From an uncultured Bacilli bacterium (lineage in GTDB: Bacteria > Bacillota_I > Bacilli_A > RF39 > UBA660): 45,360 bases of DNA. The position numbers and the translations under genes were made by a program. Below are positions 1 to 9,612 of the stretch, in pieces; positions within the stretch are counted from its first letter, which is position 1; the number at the start of each line of letters is the position of its first letter. The notes below the pieces were generated by a model. It did not search any database and was not told the origin of the DNA. It saw only the letters and a program-made list of their open reading frames with translations. Location: contig CAKPLX010000005.1 in assembly GCA_934167785.1 (NCBI GenBank), positions 1 to 45,360 of the forward strand. The letters are read 5' to 3'.

Positions 1-1808
1 TATGAGAAGTATTTTAATATTTCTCGAAATTTAATGAAAGGAGGAAAACTATGAGATGTGGTATTTATGTAAGAGTTCTTACGTAATACATAGGAAGACA
101 CATTATCTTCTTTTATTTCAAGAGATTGTTTATTTATACTAAAACCATAATGTCCCATATCACTGCCAATTTTTAATTTATTGTTTGGTAGATTATCTTT
201 AATCATTTCGCCAGTTTTAAGAATAAATTTAATTTTATATAAATCTTCTTTACCATTATCTAACTTTTCGCCAATAATAATTTTATCCACTAAATTATTA
301 AATATATCTTCATTAAATTTAGTTAATCCTTCATATTGCTTTAAAATCTTTGTAATATTATTTATTTGTTCTAATTTTTCTTTACGGGATAATTCTAAAT
401 CTTTATTATTAGCAAGTTTGTTTTCTAACTCTTTAATTTTATTAGTTATTTCTATTTCTTTATTATTTAGTATTTCTTGTGATATTTTATTATCTAATTT
501 TAAGTCAATTAAATTAGATAATCTATTTTGAAGATTTAAAATATTTTCTTTTATTTTATCTGAATTAAAGTTATTGTTTTCATTAATTGCTTCATTAACT
601 TTCTTAATAAAAGTATTAATATATTTATCTTTATTTTCAAACAATTTATTATAAACTTTAATAAATATATCTTCTAATTCTTCTTGTTTATAATGAAGTA
701 AATTAGAACACTCAATTTGATTCCTATGACTCCTACAAATCCAATAAGCAACTTCTTTATTATTACTTCTAATTTTATACGAACGTCTTATAAATCTTTC
801 GCCACATATACCACAATAGATTTTACTACTAAACGAATACTTTCTACTGAACTTATCTCTATTGCCATCAGGTTTAACTATCTTACTTCTTTTTTCTAAT
901 ACTTCTTGACACTTATTCCATAACTCACGAGATACAATACCCTCGTGATGATTAGATGTAAAATATTGTTCTTTCTCACCATAATTAACCTTTCTTTTAT
1001 GAGATATTACATTATCAGAATAATATTTACCACTTCTTAAATCACCAACATATTTTTCGTTTGTTATTATTCTTCTTACCGATGCATGACACCATTTCCT
1101 ACCTGTTGGACTAGGTATTCCAAGTTCATTTAAATTAAGTGTAATAGTTCTAAAACCAATTCCTTTAGAGTATTCTTCAAAGATATAGATAATAATATCT
1201 TTTTTGCTTTCATCTGGGTATATTATATCTTTTTCTTTATCATATAAATAACCAAATGGTGCATATTTACCAACCATACCACCACGTTTCATTTTCATTC
1301 TAACACCGGCTTTAACATTTTCTGATATAGATTCACTCTCAGCTTGAGCAAATGCACTATATAAAGTCAAAAACAATTCATTAGATAAACCTAGTGTATG
1401 GATATTTTCTTTTTCGAAAAATACATCAACTTTATGTTCTCTAAGTAGTCTTACACAGTTTAAAGTATCAACAGTATTTCTTGCAAATCTTGAAATAGAT
1501 TTTGCAATTATTAAATCTATTTTTCCATTAATAGCGTCATTCATCATTTGATTAAATTGTTCTCTTTTTTTAGTCTGTGTACCAGTTATACCTTCATCAG
1601 CGTATATTCCTACGAACTCATAATTTGGATTTTCTTCAATCATATTTTTATAATGTATTCGTTGAGATTCATAACTTGTTTTTTGATCTTCGTTATCAGT
1701 CGAAACTCTACAATAAGCACAAGCACGTATTAATTTTATTTCTCTATTTTGTTTTATACATATAGTTTTTAAAGTTGGTTTTATTATTTCTACATTGTTA
1801 TTATTCAT
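1..1808 (-). CDS. large serine recombinase (integrase), runs off the window
   Basis: The reading frame opens at ATG 1808 behind AGGAAAGGA and is free of stops to base 1, so the 3' end lies outside the window. The N-terminal resolvase domain has the catalytic motif YCRVSTDNEDQ with Ser36. It is followed by the recombinase domain (PFGYLYDKEK, GFRTITLNLNELGIPSPTG), a zinc-ribbon-like region (YCGICGERF with a later RNQIECSN) and a Lys/Asn/Glu-rich coiled coil, the standard order of large serine integrases. It is the likely integrase of the surrounding element. Residue 578 is encoded across the attL core, and everything after that is host DNA read by chance. In the excised circle the same frame would continue 50 codons into the right end and stop at 3881-3883, giving about 628 residues. 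Confidence 0.9.
   Translation of the reverse strand, partial: MNNNNVEIIKPTLKTICIKQNREIKLIRACAYCRVSTDNEDQKTSYESQRIHYKNMIEENPNYEFVGIYADEGITGTQTKKREQFNQMMNDAINGKIDLIIAKSISRFARNTVDTLNCVRLLREHKVDVFFEKENIHTLGLSNELFLTLYSAFAQAESESISENVKAGVRMKMKRGGMVGKYAPFGYLYDKEKDIIYPDESKKDIIIYIFEEYSKGIGFRTITLNLNELGIPSPTGRKWCHASVRRIITNEKYVGDLRSGKYYSDNVISHKRKVNYGEKEQYFTSNHHEGIVSRELWNKCQEVLEKRSKIVKPDGNRDKFSRKYSFSSKIYCGICGERFIRRSYKIRSNNKEVAYWICRSHRNQIECSNLLHYKQEELEDIFIKVYNKLFENKDKYINTFIKKVNEAINENNNFNSDKIKENILNLQNRLSNLIDLKLDNKISQEILNNKEIEITNKIKELENKLANNKDLELSRKEKLEQINNITKILKQYEGLTKFNEDIFNNLVDKIIIGEKLDNGKEDLYKIKFILKTGEMIKDNLPNNKLKIGSDMGHYGFSINKQSLEIKEDNVSSYVLRKNSYINTTSHSFPPFIKFREILKYFS
51..76 (+). pseudogene. 5' end of an interrupted serine recombinase gene
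   Basis: ATG at 51 follows a strong ribosome binding site (AAAGGAGG, 38-45). The codons read MRCGIYVRV, the usual first strand of a resolvase/invertase-type serine recombinase. The frame then runs into foreign sequence and stops at TAA 84-86, giving an 11-residue peptide. The continuation, [10 protein letters not shown] with the catalytic serine, is found in frame about 4 kb away from 4034. Joining 51-76 to 4036 onward restores a normal N-terminus, so this is the left fragment of a gene split by the element at 77-4035. Confidence 0.9.
59..94. other. attL, left junction of the serine-integrase element
   Basis: The host half reads GTAAGA (69-74), the core is GT (75-76) and the element half begins TCTTAC (77-82). 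The arms are exact inverted repeats around the GT dinucleotide, the architecture expected of a large serine recombinase site. GAGT is the longest uninterrupted sequence shared with the right junction (73-76 and 4032-4035), so the crossover lies within it. The dyad centre points to GT. Element sequence outward from the core: TCTTACGTAATACATA. Confidence 0.8.
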
Positions 1809-1859
1809 TTATTCCTTTCCTAATTGTTGAATAATAGCATATTTCAAATAATATTTTTA

Positions 1860-2045
1860 TTATGCAAAACCATAATTAGAATTGTTTAATTTATTGTATT
1901 TTGCATATTCAATTTCAATTTTATTTTTAATTTTTTGGTACTCTGTATCATTAATTAAGTTATTATCTTTTATAAATTCTAACATAGCAAGCTCAGCTAT
2001 ATAAGCTCTTAAATATTCATAATGTTTATCACTTTCTTTCATCAT
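1860..2045 (-). CDS. small helical protein beside the recombinase (61 aa)
   Basis: A 61-residue acidic/basic helical protein that begins MMKESDKHYEYL and contains LINDTEYQKIKNKI. This resembles the short oligomerisation-type helices (SHOCT-like) often encoded beside clostridial serine recombinases; the resemblance is by eye only. The ribosome binding site AAAGGGGG precedes the start, and the gene ends about 50 bases before the recombinase on the same strand, so the two are probably co-transcribed. It could be an accessory or directionality factor for the integrase, but nothing in the sequence proves that. Confidence 0.65.
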   Translation of the reverse strand: MMKESDKHYEYLRAYIAELAMLEFIKDNNLINDTEYQKIKNKIEIEYAKYNKLNNSNYGFA

Positions 2046-2124
2046 TATTTTATTACCCCCTTTAAATTCTTAAACAATTCATTTCATAGTTAAGCACCAA
2101 CTTTCATTAGATTTCTTAAAAAAA

Positions 2125-2130
2125 ATTATA
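2125..2130 (-). promoter_or_regulatory. candidate -10 of the 61-aa gene/recombinase operon
   Basis: The minus strand reads TATAAT, about 80 bases upstream of the 61-aa gene, the only good -10 in the leader. The -35 region 17 bases further up (GCTGTA) is poor, so this would be a weak or regulated promoter. Confidence 0.4.
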
Positions 2131-2224
2131 ACGCGCTTATTATTTTTTACAGCCATATAAACAAAAAAAATAGCAAAGTTATAGCTATTAAAATAATAAA
2201 AATAGAAGGAATCTGTGTCGCAGT

Positions 2225-2246
2225 TTTAGTCATAGTTATGACTAAA
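2225..2246. repeat. 22-base palindrome with a GT centre
   Basis: TTTAGTCATA, then GT, then TATGACTAAA: perfect 10-base arms around the same dinucleotide found at the attachment core. It overlaps one of the repeated GTCATAG motifs and is followed at 2245-2261 by a second small dyad (AAGTTT, GGCCT, AAACTT). It is probably a protein-binding site; whether it is bound by the recombinase is unknown. Confidence 0.6.
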
Positions 2247-2491
2247 GTTTGGCCTAAACTTCGGCCATAAAAAATGCAATATCTTAAAATCTAAAGTAAG
2301 CAGGATAAACTTGTTTACAAACAACTAGTCAGTGGCTAGTTTTTCCTTATTTTATAAGATGCTAGAGAAAATACAAGTGTTTACATTTGAAAGGATTGTT
2401 ATACAATTGTTAACTTTGCCTTTTTCAAAAATCCTTATAAATAAATGCTTTCTAAAATGTGTTTAACAATCGTACACACCTTTTTAATGTG

Positions 2492-2528
2492 AAATTTCTA
2501 AAATTCCGGCCATAATTTTTAGAAATTT
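2492..2528. repeat. inverted repeat with 12-base arms
   Basis: AAATTTCTAAAA (2492-2503) and its exact complement TTTTAGAAATTT (2517-2528) enclose a 13-base loop that contains one of the CGGCCATAA motifs. No T run makes it an obvious terminator. Confidence 0.6.
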
Positions 2529-2595
2529 TACTGATTTCATGGTCATAAGTACGGTCATAGTTTTGAATAAAATTATCAATGAAATGTAGATATTT

Positions 2596-2659
2596 GAATA
2601 TGAAAAAAAGCACCACTCATAATAAAAGCAGCACTTTTAAATACAATTTTTTCATATTC
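2596..2659. repeat. inverted repeat with 13-base arms
   Basis: GAATATGAAAAAA (2596-2608) pairs exactly with TTTTTTCATATTC (2647-2659) around a 38-base loop. The loop contains two near-copies of AGCACCACT/AGCAGCACT. The structure could act as a bidirectional terminator between the divergent operons or as a recognition site. Confidence 0.6.
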
Positions 2660-2862
2660 TACTATATTGTACCATTCATTTGCTTTAAGTCAATAAGGAT
2701 AAAATGTCTGATATTTTGTTGAGAGAAATGTTGTACTAAATATTTATAAACTATTGTAAAATCATGTTATTTTAAGATAGATACTTTTATATTTAATAAC
2801 CATTTTAATCATATATCTAAATTTTTAATAGTAGAAATATTTAAGAAGTCAGATTTTCATGA

Positions 2863-2868
2863 TATAAT
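2863..2868 (+). promoter_or_regulatory. -10 box for the Nudix operon
   Basis: TATAAT lies 22 bases before the Nudix start codon, with the ribosome binding site GAGGTG between them. No good -35 is seen at 16-18 bases upstream, which suggests activator dependence or a weak promoter. Confidence 0.5.
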
Positions 2869-2889
2869 ATTTATCGAGGTGATTTTATT

Positions 2890-3315
2890 ATGAAGCCTGG
2901 TTTGGGCGTTGGAGTAATGGTATTAAAAGAAAATAAAATATTATTAGGATTACGAAATCCTGATAAGGTAAAAGCTGATAGTGAATTGCAAGGACAAGGA
3001 ACTTGGACTATGCCTGGTGGCAAAGTGGAATTTATGGAAAAACTAATTGATGCTGCAAAAAGAGAATTGGAAGAAGAAACCAGTTTAAAAGCAACAAAGT
3101 TAGATTTTTTATGTATATCAGATGATATGACTGATACTGCACATTATGTTACAACTGGATTTATAGTAAGAGAGTATACTGGTGAAGTAAAAACTATGGA
3201 ACCCGAAACTATATTAGAATGGAAATGGTTTAACTTAAATGATTTACCTAGTAATCTATATATGCCTAGTCAAAAGTGTATAGAAAAATATAAAGAAGGA
3301 ATAATCTATGAATAA
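2890..3315 (+). CDS. Nudix hydrolase
   Basis: A 141-residue single-domain Nudix protein. The Nudix box spans about residues 43-66: it opens GGKVEFME and closes RELEEETSL, so the Gx5Ex7REUxEE pattern with all metal-binding glutamates is present. The N-terminus (GLGVGVMVL, then a WTMPGGK strand) is typical of nucleotide-triphosphate-sanitising members of the family. These enzymes hydrolyse nucleoside diphosphates linked to another moiety; the substrate cannot be read from the sequence. It starts at ATG 2890 behind GAGGTG and overlaps the next gene by 8 bases, indicating translational coupling. It is cargo of the 3.96-kb element and could serve nucleotide clean-up or defence. Confidence 0.9.
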   Translation: MKPGLGVGVMVLKENKILLGLRNPDKVKADSELQGQGTWTMPGGKVEFMEKLIDAAKRELEEETSLKATKLDFLCISDDMTDTAHYVTTGFIVREYTGEVKTMEPETILEWKWFNLNDLPSNLYMPSQKCIEKYKEGIIYE

Positions 3316-3811
3316 ATATTATCCAACAAAAAAAATCAATTCAGCTTGGTTAGTAGAAACAGATTCTGATAGATCAATAGGAGGAATCAAAAATGTTATA
3401 GGTATTATAGTTGAGCATAATAATGAAAGATTATTTTATTCGATTTTAGACGATTGTTTCTTTAAAGTATTGCCTTCAGGAGAAGAACGATTTGATTTTA
3501 ATAGAGTTTTTGTAGAAATTTATACTGATAATAATTTGCGTATGCAATCTGTAGGAATTCAATTATATGAAAGATTGAACACAGATTTTTTAACTAAAGA
3601 AGAAATTGTAGCCAATAAAGAATTTATAAGAGGATATTTTAGTGATTTTGATTATGAAATAAATCTTGATACCAAGGTAGATTTTGAAAATGCCTCAACA
3701 ATAGATGAAAATGTTATAGATTCTGTATCAGATTACGAAGCAAAATTAGAAAGACCTATAACTTATGATGAAAGCCATATATATGGTCCATATAAAAAGA
3801 AAACATTATAA
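3308..3811 (+). CDS. unknown cargo protein coupled to the Nudix gene (167 aa)
   Basis: A soluble 167-residue protein of no family I recognise. It begins MNKYYPTKKINSAW, has a central beta-rich part (NVIGIIVEHNN, LFYSILDDCFFKVLPSG) and an acidic C-terminal third (KVDFENASTIDEN). The start overlaps the stop of the Nudix gene, so the two are a translationally coupled pair, and a strong terminator begins at its stop codon. Tight coupling suggests that the pair work together or form a stress or defence module. That is inference only. Confidence 0.75.
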   Translation: MNKYYPTKKINSAWLVETDSDRSIGGIKNVIGIIVEHNNERLFYSILDDCFFKVLPSGEERFDFNRVFVEIYTDNNLRMQSVGIQLYERLNTDFLTKEEIVANKEFIRGYFSDFDYEINLDTKVDFENASTIDENVIDSVSDYEAKLERPITYDESHIYGPYKKKTL

Positions 3812-3841
3812 AACTACTAACTTTCATTGCTAGTAGTTTTT
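3810..3841 (+). terminator. intrinsic terminator after the cargo operon
   Basis: AAAACTACTA (3810-3819) pairs with TAGTAGTTTT (3831-3840), a 10-base stem ending in a T run. It overlaps the stop codon of the 167-aa gene. Confidence 0.85.
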
Positions 3842-3880
3842 CCATTCAACAATTATTTATTCAATTTGAAATGTACTATT

Positions 3881-5703
<1,823 letters not shown>

Positions 5704-5712
5704 GCCATCTTT

Positions 5713-7362
5713 TTAGTATTTACTACATTTTTTATGAGTATTACCATTTGTATATGAATCTAATAATCCTAACTGAACTCTATTTAATGATATTTCACCA
5801 TTTTCTAAGGCACTCCTTATTTGTGATATATATTGTTCTTCTTCTTCAACTGTAGCAAATTTTATTGAACCATCTGAATTTATAATAGTAATTCCATCTT
5901 CACTTACTACAATGTTTCCGTATTCAATGGTTTTATTAAATAAAGTATCAAAATAAGATTGCTGAGATGCTTCAATTTCTCCACCATCTCTTAATGAACT
6001 TCTTAATCTTTCCATTTCATCACTAAATGCTCTATGTTGCTCTTCAACTCTTTGTCTAATTTGTTCTAATTCATTTTGTCTACTTAAAAAATAATTCCAT
6101 TTATTCAAAATGCTTTGAGCTTTGCCATCATCACCTGACATACTTAAAATTCTGGCATATTCTGGAGCATTTGCAATAACCCCAAATTCTGCTTCACAAT
6201 CTTCTATTGAGATTTTTATCTCATTTACATCATCAACTTTTTGAACACTAATATTAGCAATATCTATTGTTTTATCATCTTTCATTGGGATTATAATTTT
6301 TTGGTAAGAGTTTCCTTTTCTAAAGTAGACAATTTTTTCACAGTTATCATCTTCATATCTAAATTCAGTAATGAAAATAATAGCACATTCATTATTAAGA
6401 ACATTACTTCCAATTTGATTTAAAATATTTTGCTGATAGTTGATATAATCTGCTTGCATAACTATATTTTCTTCAGACATTACGTCATTTTCTTCAGAAT
6501 TTGTTTGTCTAATTGACTCATCATAACTATCTCTAATAATTTCACCATACTCATTTATTGCCATAAAATATACCTTCTTAATTCTATCTACAGCAGTTGG
6601 ATTTTCTCTTTCTGCATATTTTAATAATAATTTTTTGCAACGGCTTATTAGTTTCATTGCTCTTTTTGTTTGTTCAGTAGTTGGTTCTTTTTCTTTATCT
6701 AACATATTATGATTTTCATCAAACCATGTTTCTTCTTGAATCATATATATTTGATCTAACGATTCTCTAAATACTTCATAACTAGCATGTTGATTAAATT
6801 TATCAATTAATCTTTTAAATTCTTCTTTTGGTGGATTATTTTGCATTTTAATAAATTCGTTCATACTTATTCCCACTGCTATACAAAACAATTCATTCAA
6901 TTTATCTTCTATTTGATATTCATCTAAGTGTGTATTAAATTGTATTCCTAATGAAGATTGAATATTTCTAGGAAATTCAATCTGTAATATTTCTTCTGCT
7001 GCATCAGTTGCAAATCTTTGAGTAGCACCTTCATTCATACCAACACCTTTATCTTGATACTCAAAGCCAATAGATTCGTCATAATGATCTAGTCCATGTT
7101 TAATCTCATGTAATATATAAACTAATGCTTCTTCTTCATTTTTAAAAACTTTAGCATTAAAATACAATTTCTTTTCACTAGGAGAATACATCCCATATAC
7201 TGCTGTACCAGGTAAATCATAAACTATTCCATTATTAAATATAGCAACTAATTTATTGTTTAGTTCTTCTTTTCTATTCTCATCAAAATAACCCTTTTTA
7301 ATTCCGACATCAACTATATCTAGCGCTTTTGATAACACTTTATTAAAATCTACTACTTCCAT
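5713..7362 (-). CDS. HExxH metallopeptidase-like protein (549 aa)
   Basis: The N-terminal ~220 residues carry a zincin signature: HEIKH at residues 85-89 (two His ligands and the catalytic Glu) and, 22 residues on, NEGATQ with Glu111 as the likely third zinc ligand, the spacing of gluzincin-type peptidases. The rest is acidic and helical, with a coiled coil near residues 430-460 (RQNELEQIRQRVEEQHR), and no signal peptide is visible, so it is probably cytosolic. I do not recognise the C-terminal domains. It is convergent with the MobV remnant (9 bases apart) and lies in the accessory region, so it is likely cargo of the old element. Substrate unknown. Confidence 0.7.
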   Translation of the reverse strand: MEVVDFNKVLSKALDIVDVGIKKGYFDENRKEELNNKLVAIFNNGIVYDLPGTAVYGMYSPSEKKLYFNAKVFKNEEEALVYILHEIKHGLDHYDESIGFEYQDKGVGMNEGATQRFATDAAEEILQIEFPRNIQSSLGIQFNTHLDEYQIEDKLNELFCIAVGISMNEFIKMQNNPPKEEFKRLIDKFNQHASYEVFRESLDQIYMIQEETWFDENHNMLDKEKEPTTEQTKRAMKLISRCKKLLLKYAERENPTAVDRIKKVYFMAINEYGEIIRDSYDESIRQTNSEENDVMSEENIVMQADYINYQQNILNQIGSNVLNNECAIIFITEFRYEDDNCEKIVYFRKGNSYQKIIIPMKDDKTIDIANISVQKVDDVNEIKISIEDCEAEFGVIANAPEYARILSMSGDDGKAQSILNKWNYFLSRQNELEQIRQRVEEQHRAFSDEMERLRSSLRDGGEIEASQQSYFDTLFNKTIEYGNIVVSEDGITIINSDGSIKFATVEEEEQYISQIRSALENGEISLNRVQLGLLDSYTNGNTHKKCSKY

Positions 7363-7852
7363 TTATTCACCTACTTACAAATAGTCTAAATTAATTTAGA
7401 TTATTTACCACTACACATTAATTATAACATTATTTTTATCAATTTTATCAAATTGCTTTAAAATTTTACGAAAATATGGTAATATGTTTGTAGAAGTTAG
7501 TTGTATTAACTTATATAGTAATAGTTTCAAATTATCTTATCTATCGCTCCATTGACGAATCTGTTCGAACTATTTAGTTTGAACTTGATATATAGAATCA
7601 ACCGAAAGATTGATTAAGAGTGTTGACAAAGTCAGGATAAAATCATAAATTGTGCATTTGAATAAAAAATGATAAAACGCCTCTATTTCTCATAAAGATA
7701 TTTTATCATTTTTTATTTCTTAAAATTTAAAAAAACTAAATCATTCTTTAAAAATTTCAAATTAATATTAAGTAAATTTATAACAAATACATTTTGCTGG
7801 ATCCATCGAATTTCGAAGAACCGTTTTTTTGTTGTGTAAAGGAGTTAATTTT
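7363..7852. other. 490-base intergenic region, possibly encoding a structured RNA
   Basis: No gene is visible. On the plus strand it contains short dyads (GTTCGAAC...GTTTGAAC around 7562-7585; AATCAA...TTGATT around 7597-7616), a TTGACA-like sequence at 7623-7628, and a strong terminator-like stem at 7664-7714. Such a run of hairpins before a terminator is what a small RNA or leader would look like, but I cannot match it to a known family. A -10 for the metallopeptidase gene (TATAAT on the minus strand) is at 7421-7426. Confidence 0.45.
7664..7714 (+). terminator. strong hairpin, probable terminator
   Basis: AAAAAATGATAAAA (7664-7677) and TTTTATCATTTTTT (7701-7714) form a perfect 14-base stem with a 23-base loop and a T-rich 3' side. 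It is symmetric enough to work on both strands. No annotated gene ends just upstream on the plus strand, which supports a short non-coding transcript. Confidence 0.7.
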
Positions 7853-8134
7853 ATGCTAAATATAGAAACGAAAGAATTAAAAATAAGCAATAAATTAAAA
7901 AGAAAAATTGATATGATTGGAAGATTTACAAATACTACTCCAATTATAAATAATGGCTCAATTAAAAATATAACGGGTACAAATGTTGCTTATGTTATGC
8001 CACATATCATTGTTAATAAGAATAATAAATACCTAATGTTTAATGAATGTGATGATGTTTATGTAAATACCTTTAAAAGTAAAATAGCATTTAAAGATTG
8101 GATTTATGTCAAGTTTTTAGACACGATTTTTTGA
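7853..8134 (+). pseudogene. unknown small protein, 3' end cut by the IS3 element
   Basis: ATG 7853 is preferred over the upstream TTG because AAAGGAG lies at the right distance before it. About 93 residues are encoded: MLNIETKELKISNK, then a motif-like NVAYVMPHIIVNKNNKYLMFNEC that resembles no family I can name. The last five or so codons (to the TGA at 8132-8134) come from the inverted repeat of the insertion sequence beginning at 8118, so the original C-terminus has been lost. Confidence 0.55.
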
Positions 8135-9532
8135 AAGATGTTTTTTTGACCACATTTAAATTTATTCCAATTTTCTTTTGACAATTAGAAATATTTTTAT
8201 TAATTTGTAGTCGTTTAGATGATTATTATTTTCAAAAAATAAAAATAATAATTATTAAACTCTATTAATGTTAAAAATATTTCTTTATTTGTCAAAAATC
8301 TTCTCGGCATAAAATTAACTACTAAGCCATTGCTAAATTTGCTATATAGTTATTATATTTCTGATTAGGTGTAATGTACCCTTATTCTTTGATTATTGTA
8401 CCAGCTTTCTATAAACTCAAATATTGCTAATTTAGCTTCATTAAATGTTTTATAATTACTAACATTTACTTCTTCTTTCTTTAATATGACATTGAAGCTT
8501 TCCACACTTGCATTATCATAGGGATAACCTTTTTCTACTATATGAATGTATTAGATTTAAATCAATTAATAACTGTTCAAAATTATTGGATGTATATTGG
8601 CTTCCACGATCTGAATGAAATGTTCCATCTTTATTTAGTCCTCTATTTACTAGTGCTTTATTAAATACTTCAATAACAAGGTTTTCTGTCATATTAAGCC
8701 TATAACTCCAACCAACTACTTTTAAATCAAATAAATCCATTACTATTGCTAAATAAGTCCATCCAGTTTCTTTGGTATAAATATAAGTAATATCTCCAAC
8801 CCATTTTTGACTAGGAATATTTGCATAAAAGTCTTGTTCTAAAAAGTTTGGATAGTTTTTTGCATTGTCTGTTTTAAAACTACCAGCATGATTATATTTT
8901 TGATAATAATACTTTTTATGCCTAAGAATTTCATTCTTCTAGCAACTCTTTTTGACTAATCTTGATACCTTTGTCATTTAATACTTTAGTAATTTTAGGT
9001 GAGCCATGTCTACCTTTAGATTTATCATATATTCTCTTAATTTCAACTTCAAGTTTTTGATTAGCTATTTTATAACTATTGGTTTGATAATTACAATGGT
9101 AATAATATACCGAGTGATGTATACCTAAACATTTACATAAAGTTCTAACATCATATAAATATTTATTGTCATTAATAAACTTAATCTTATCATCTATTTT
9201 TTTGAGAATATGGCTACTGCTTTTTTTATATTCCATTTTCTATTTCTAATTCATGATTCTTTTTTTGCAATTTTAGTATTTCATCATTGTTAGTTGTTAT
9301 TCCAGTTGATGTAGTAATGGTACCATATTTTCTTCTCCATTGTGTAATACTGGTTCTAGTAATGCCATATTCTCTTGCAATATCACTCATTGTTTTATCT
9401 TCGTTAGTTTCGCAAAGATTAACAATCATTTTCTTAAATTCTTCATCATGTTTTGCATATTCTTTTTTCATAGACACTTCCTCCGTTTCTTGCGATAACT
9501 ATTATATCACTGCTTTCAAATTTTTGCGTCTA
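8118..9532 (-). mobile_element. decayed IS3-family insertion sequence
   Basis: About 1.4 kb with imperfect terminal inverted repeats: TAGACACGATTTTTTGAAAG inward from 8118 and TAGACGCAAAAATTTGAAAG inward from 9532, 17 of the first 24 positions matching. No matching target duplication is seen next to the ends, so the true ends may differ by a few bases or the flanks may have rearranged. It contains an orfA and a broken orfB in the usual IS3 order. Confidence 0.75.
8322..9477 (-). pseudogene. IS3-family transposase OrfA/OrfB, multiply frameshifted
   Basis: OrfA (9477-9226) starts MSMKKEYAKHDEEFKK and has the helix-turn-helix SDIAREYGITRTSITQWRRK. OrfB is present as pieces in different frames: KKAVAIFS, YDVRTLCKCLGIHHSVYYYH, WVGDITYIYTKETGW (first catalytic Asp), TFHSDRGSQYTS (second Asp), NASVESFNVILKKE (Glu), and the C-terminus GYITPNQKYNNYIANLAMA ending at 8322. 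At least four single-base indels outside the normal programmed frameshift break it (near 9190, 8940, 8900 and 8530, mostly in A runs), plus a small deletion near 8385. It cannot make an active transposase. Confidence 0.9.
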
Positions 9533-9612
9533 TATATCTATACTAACACCAATATTGTAAATAATTAAAAAAAAATTACTTATTAAGATTTATATTTTCA
9601 ACATCAATTTTA

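Larger units (their letters stand above)
2046..2889. other. 844-base non-coding control region of the mobile element
   Basis: This stretch lies between the divergent integrase operon and the Nudix operon, and no convincing gene is visible on either strand. It contains a 22-base near-perfect dyad (2225-2246), two longer inverted repeats (2492-2528 and 2596-2659), a small stem (2323-2341), and several copies of a motif close to CGGYCATAR (2262-2270, 2507-2515, 2541-2548, 2552-2560, with a GTCATAG half-match at 2229-2235). Together these look like binding sites for a regulator or excision factor, or a transfer/replication origin. The function is unknown. Confidence 0.6.

Noticed and set aside
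181..1765. Several plus-strand open frames of 60-116 codons
   Set aside because: They are antisense shadows of the serine recombinase frame on the minus strand and have no ribosome binding sites or family features.
7540..7650. A known riboswitch or T-box in the hairpin-rich stretch
   Set aside because: I could not match any conserved core sequence, and the downstream gene is a truncated unknown separated by a terminator.
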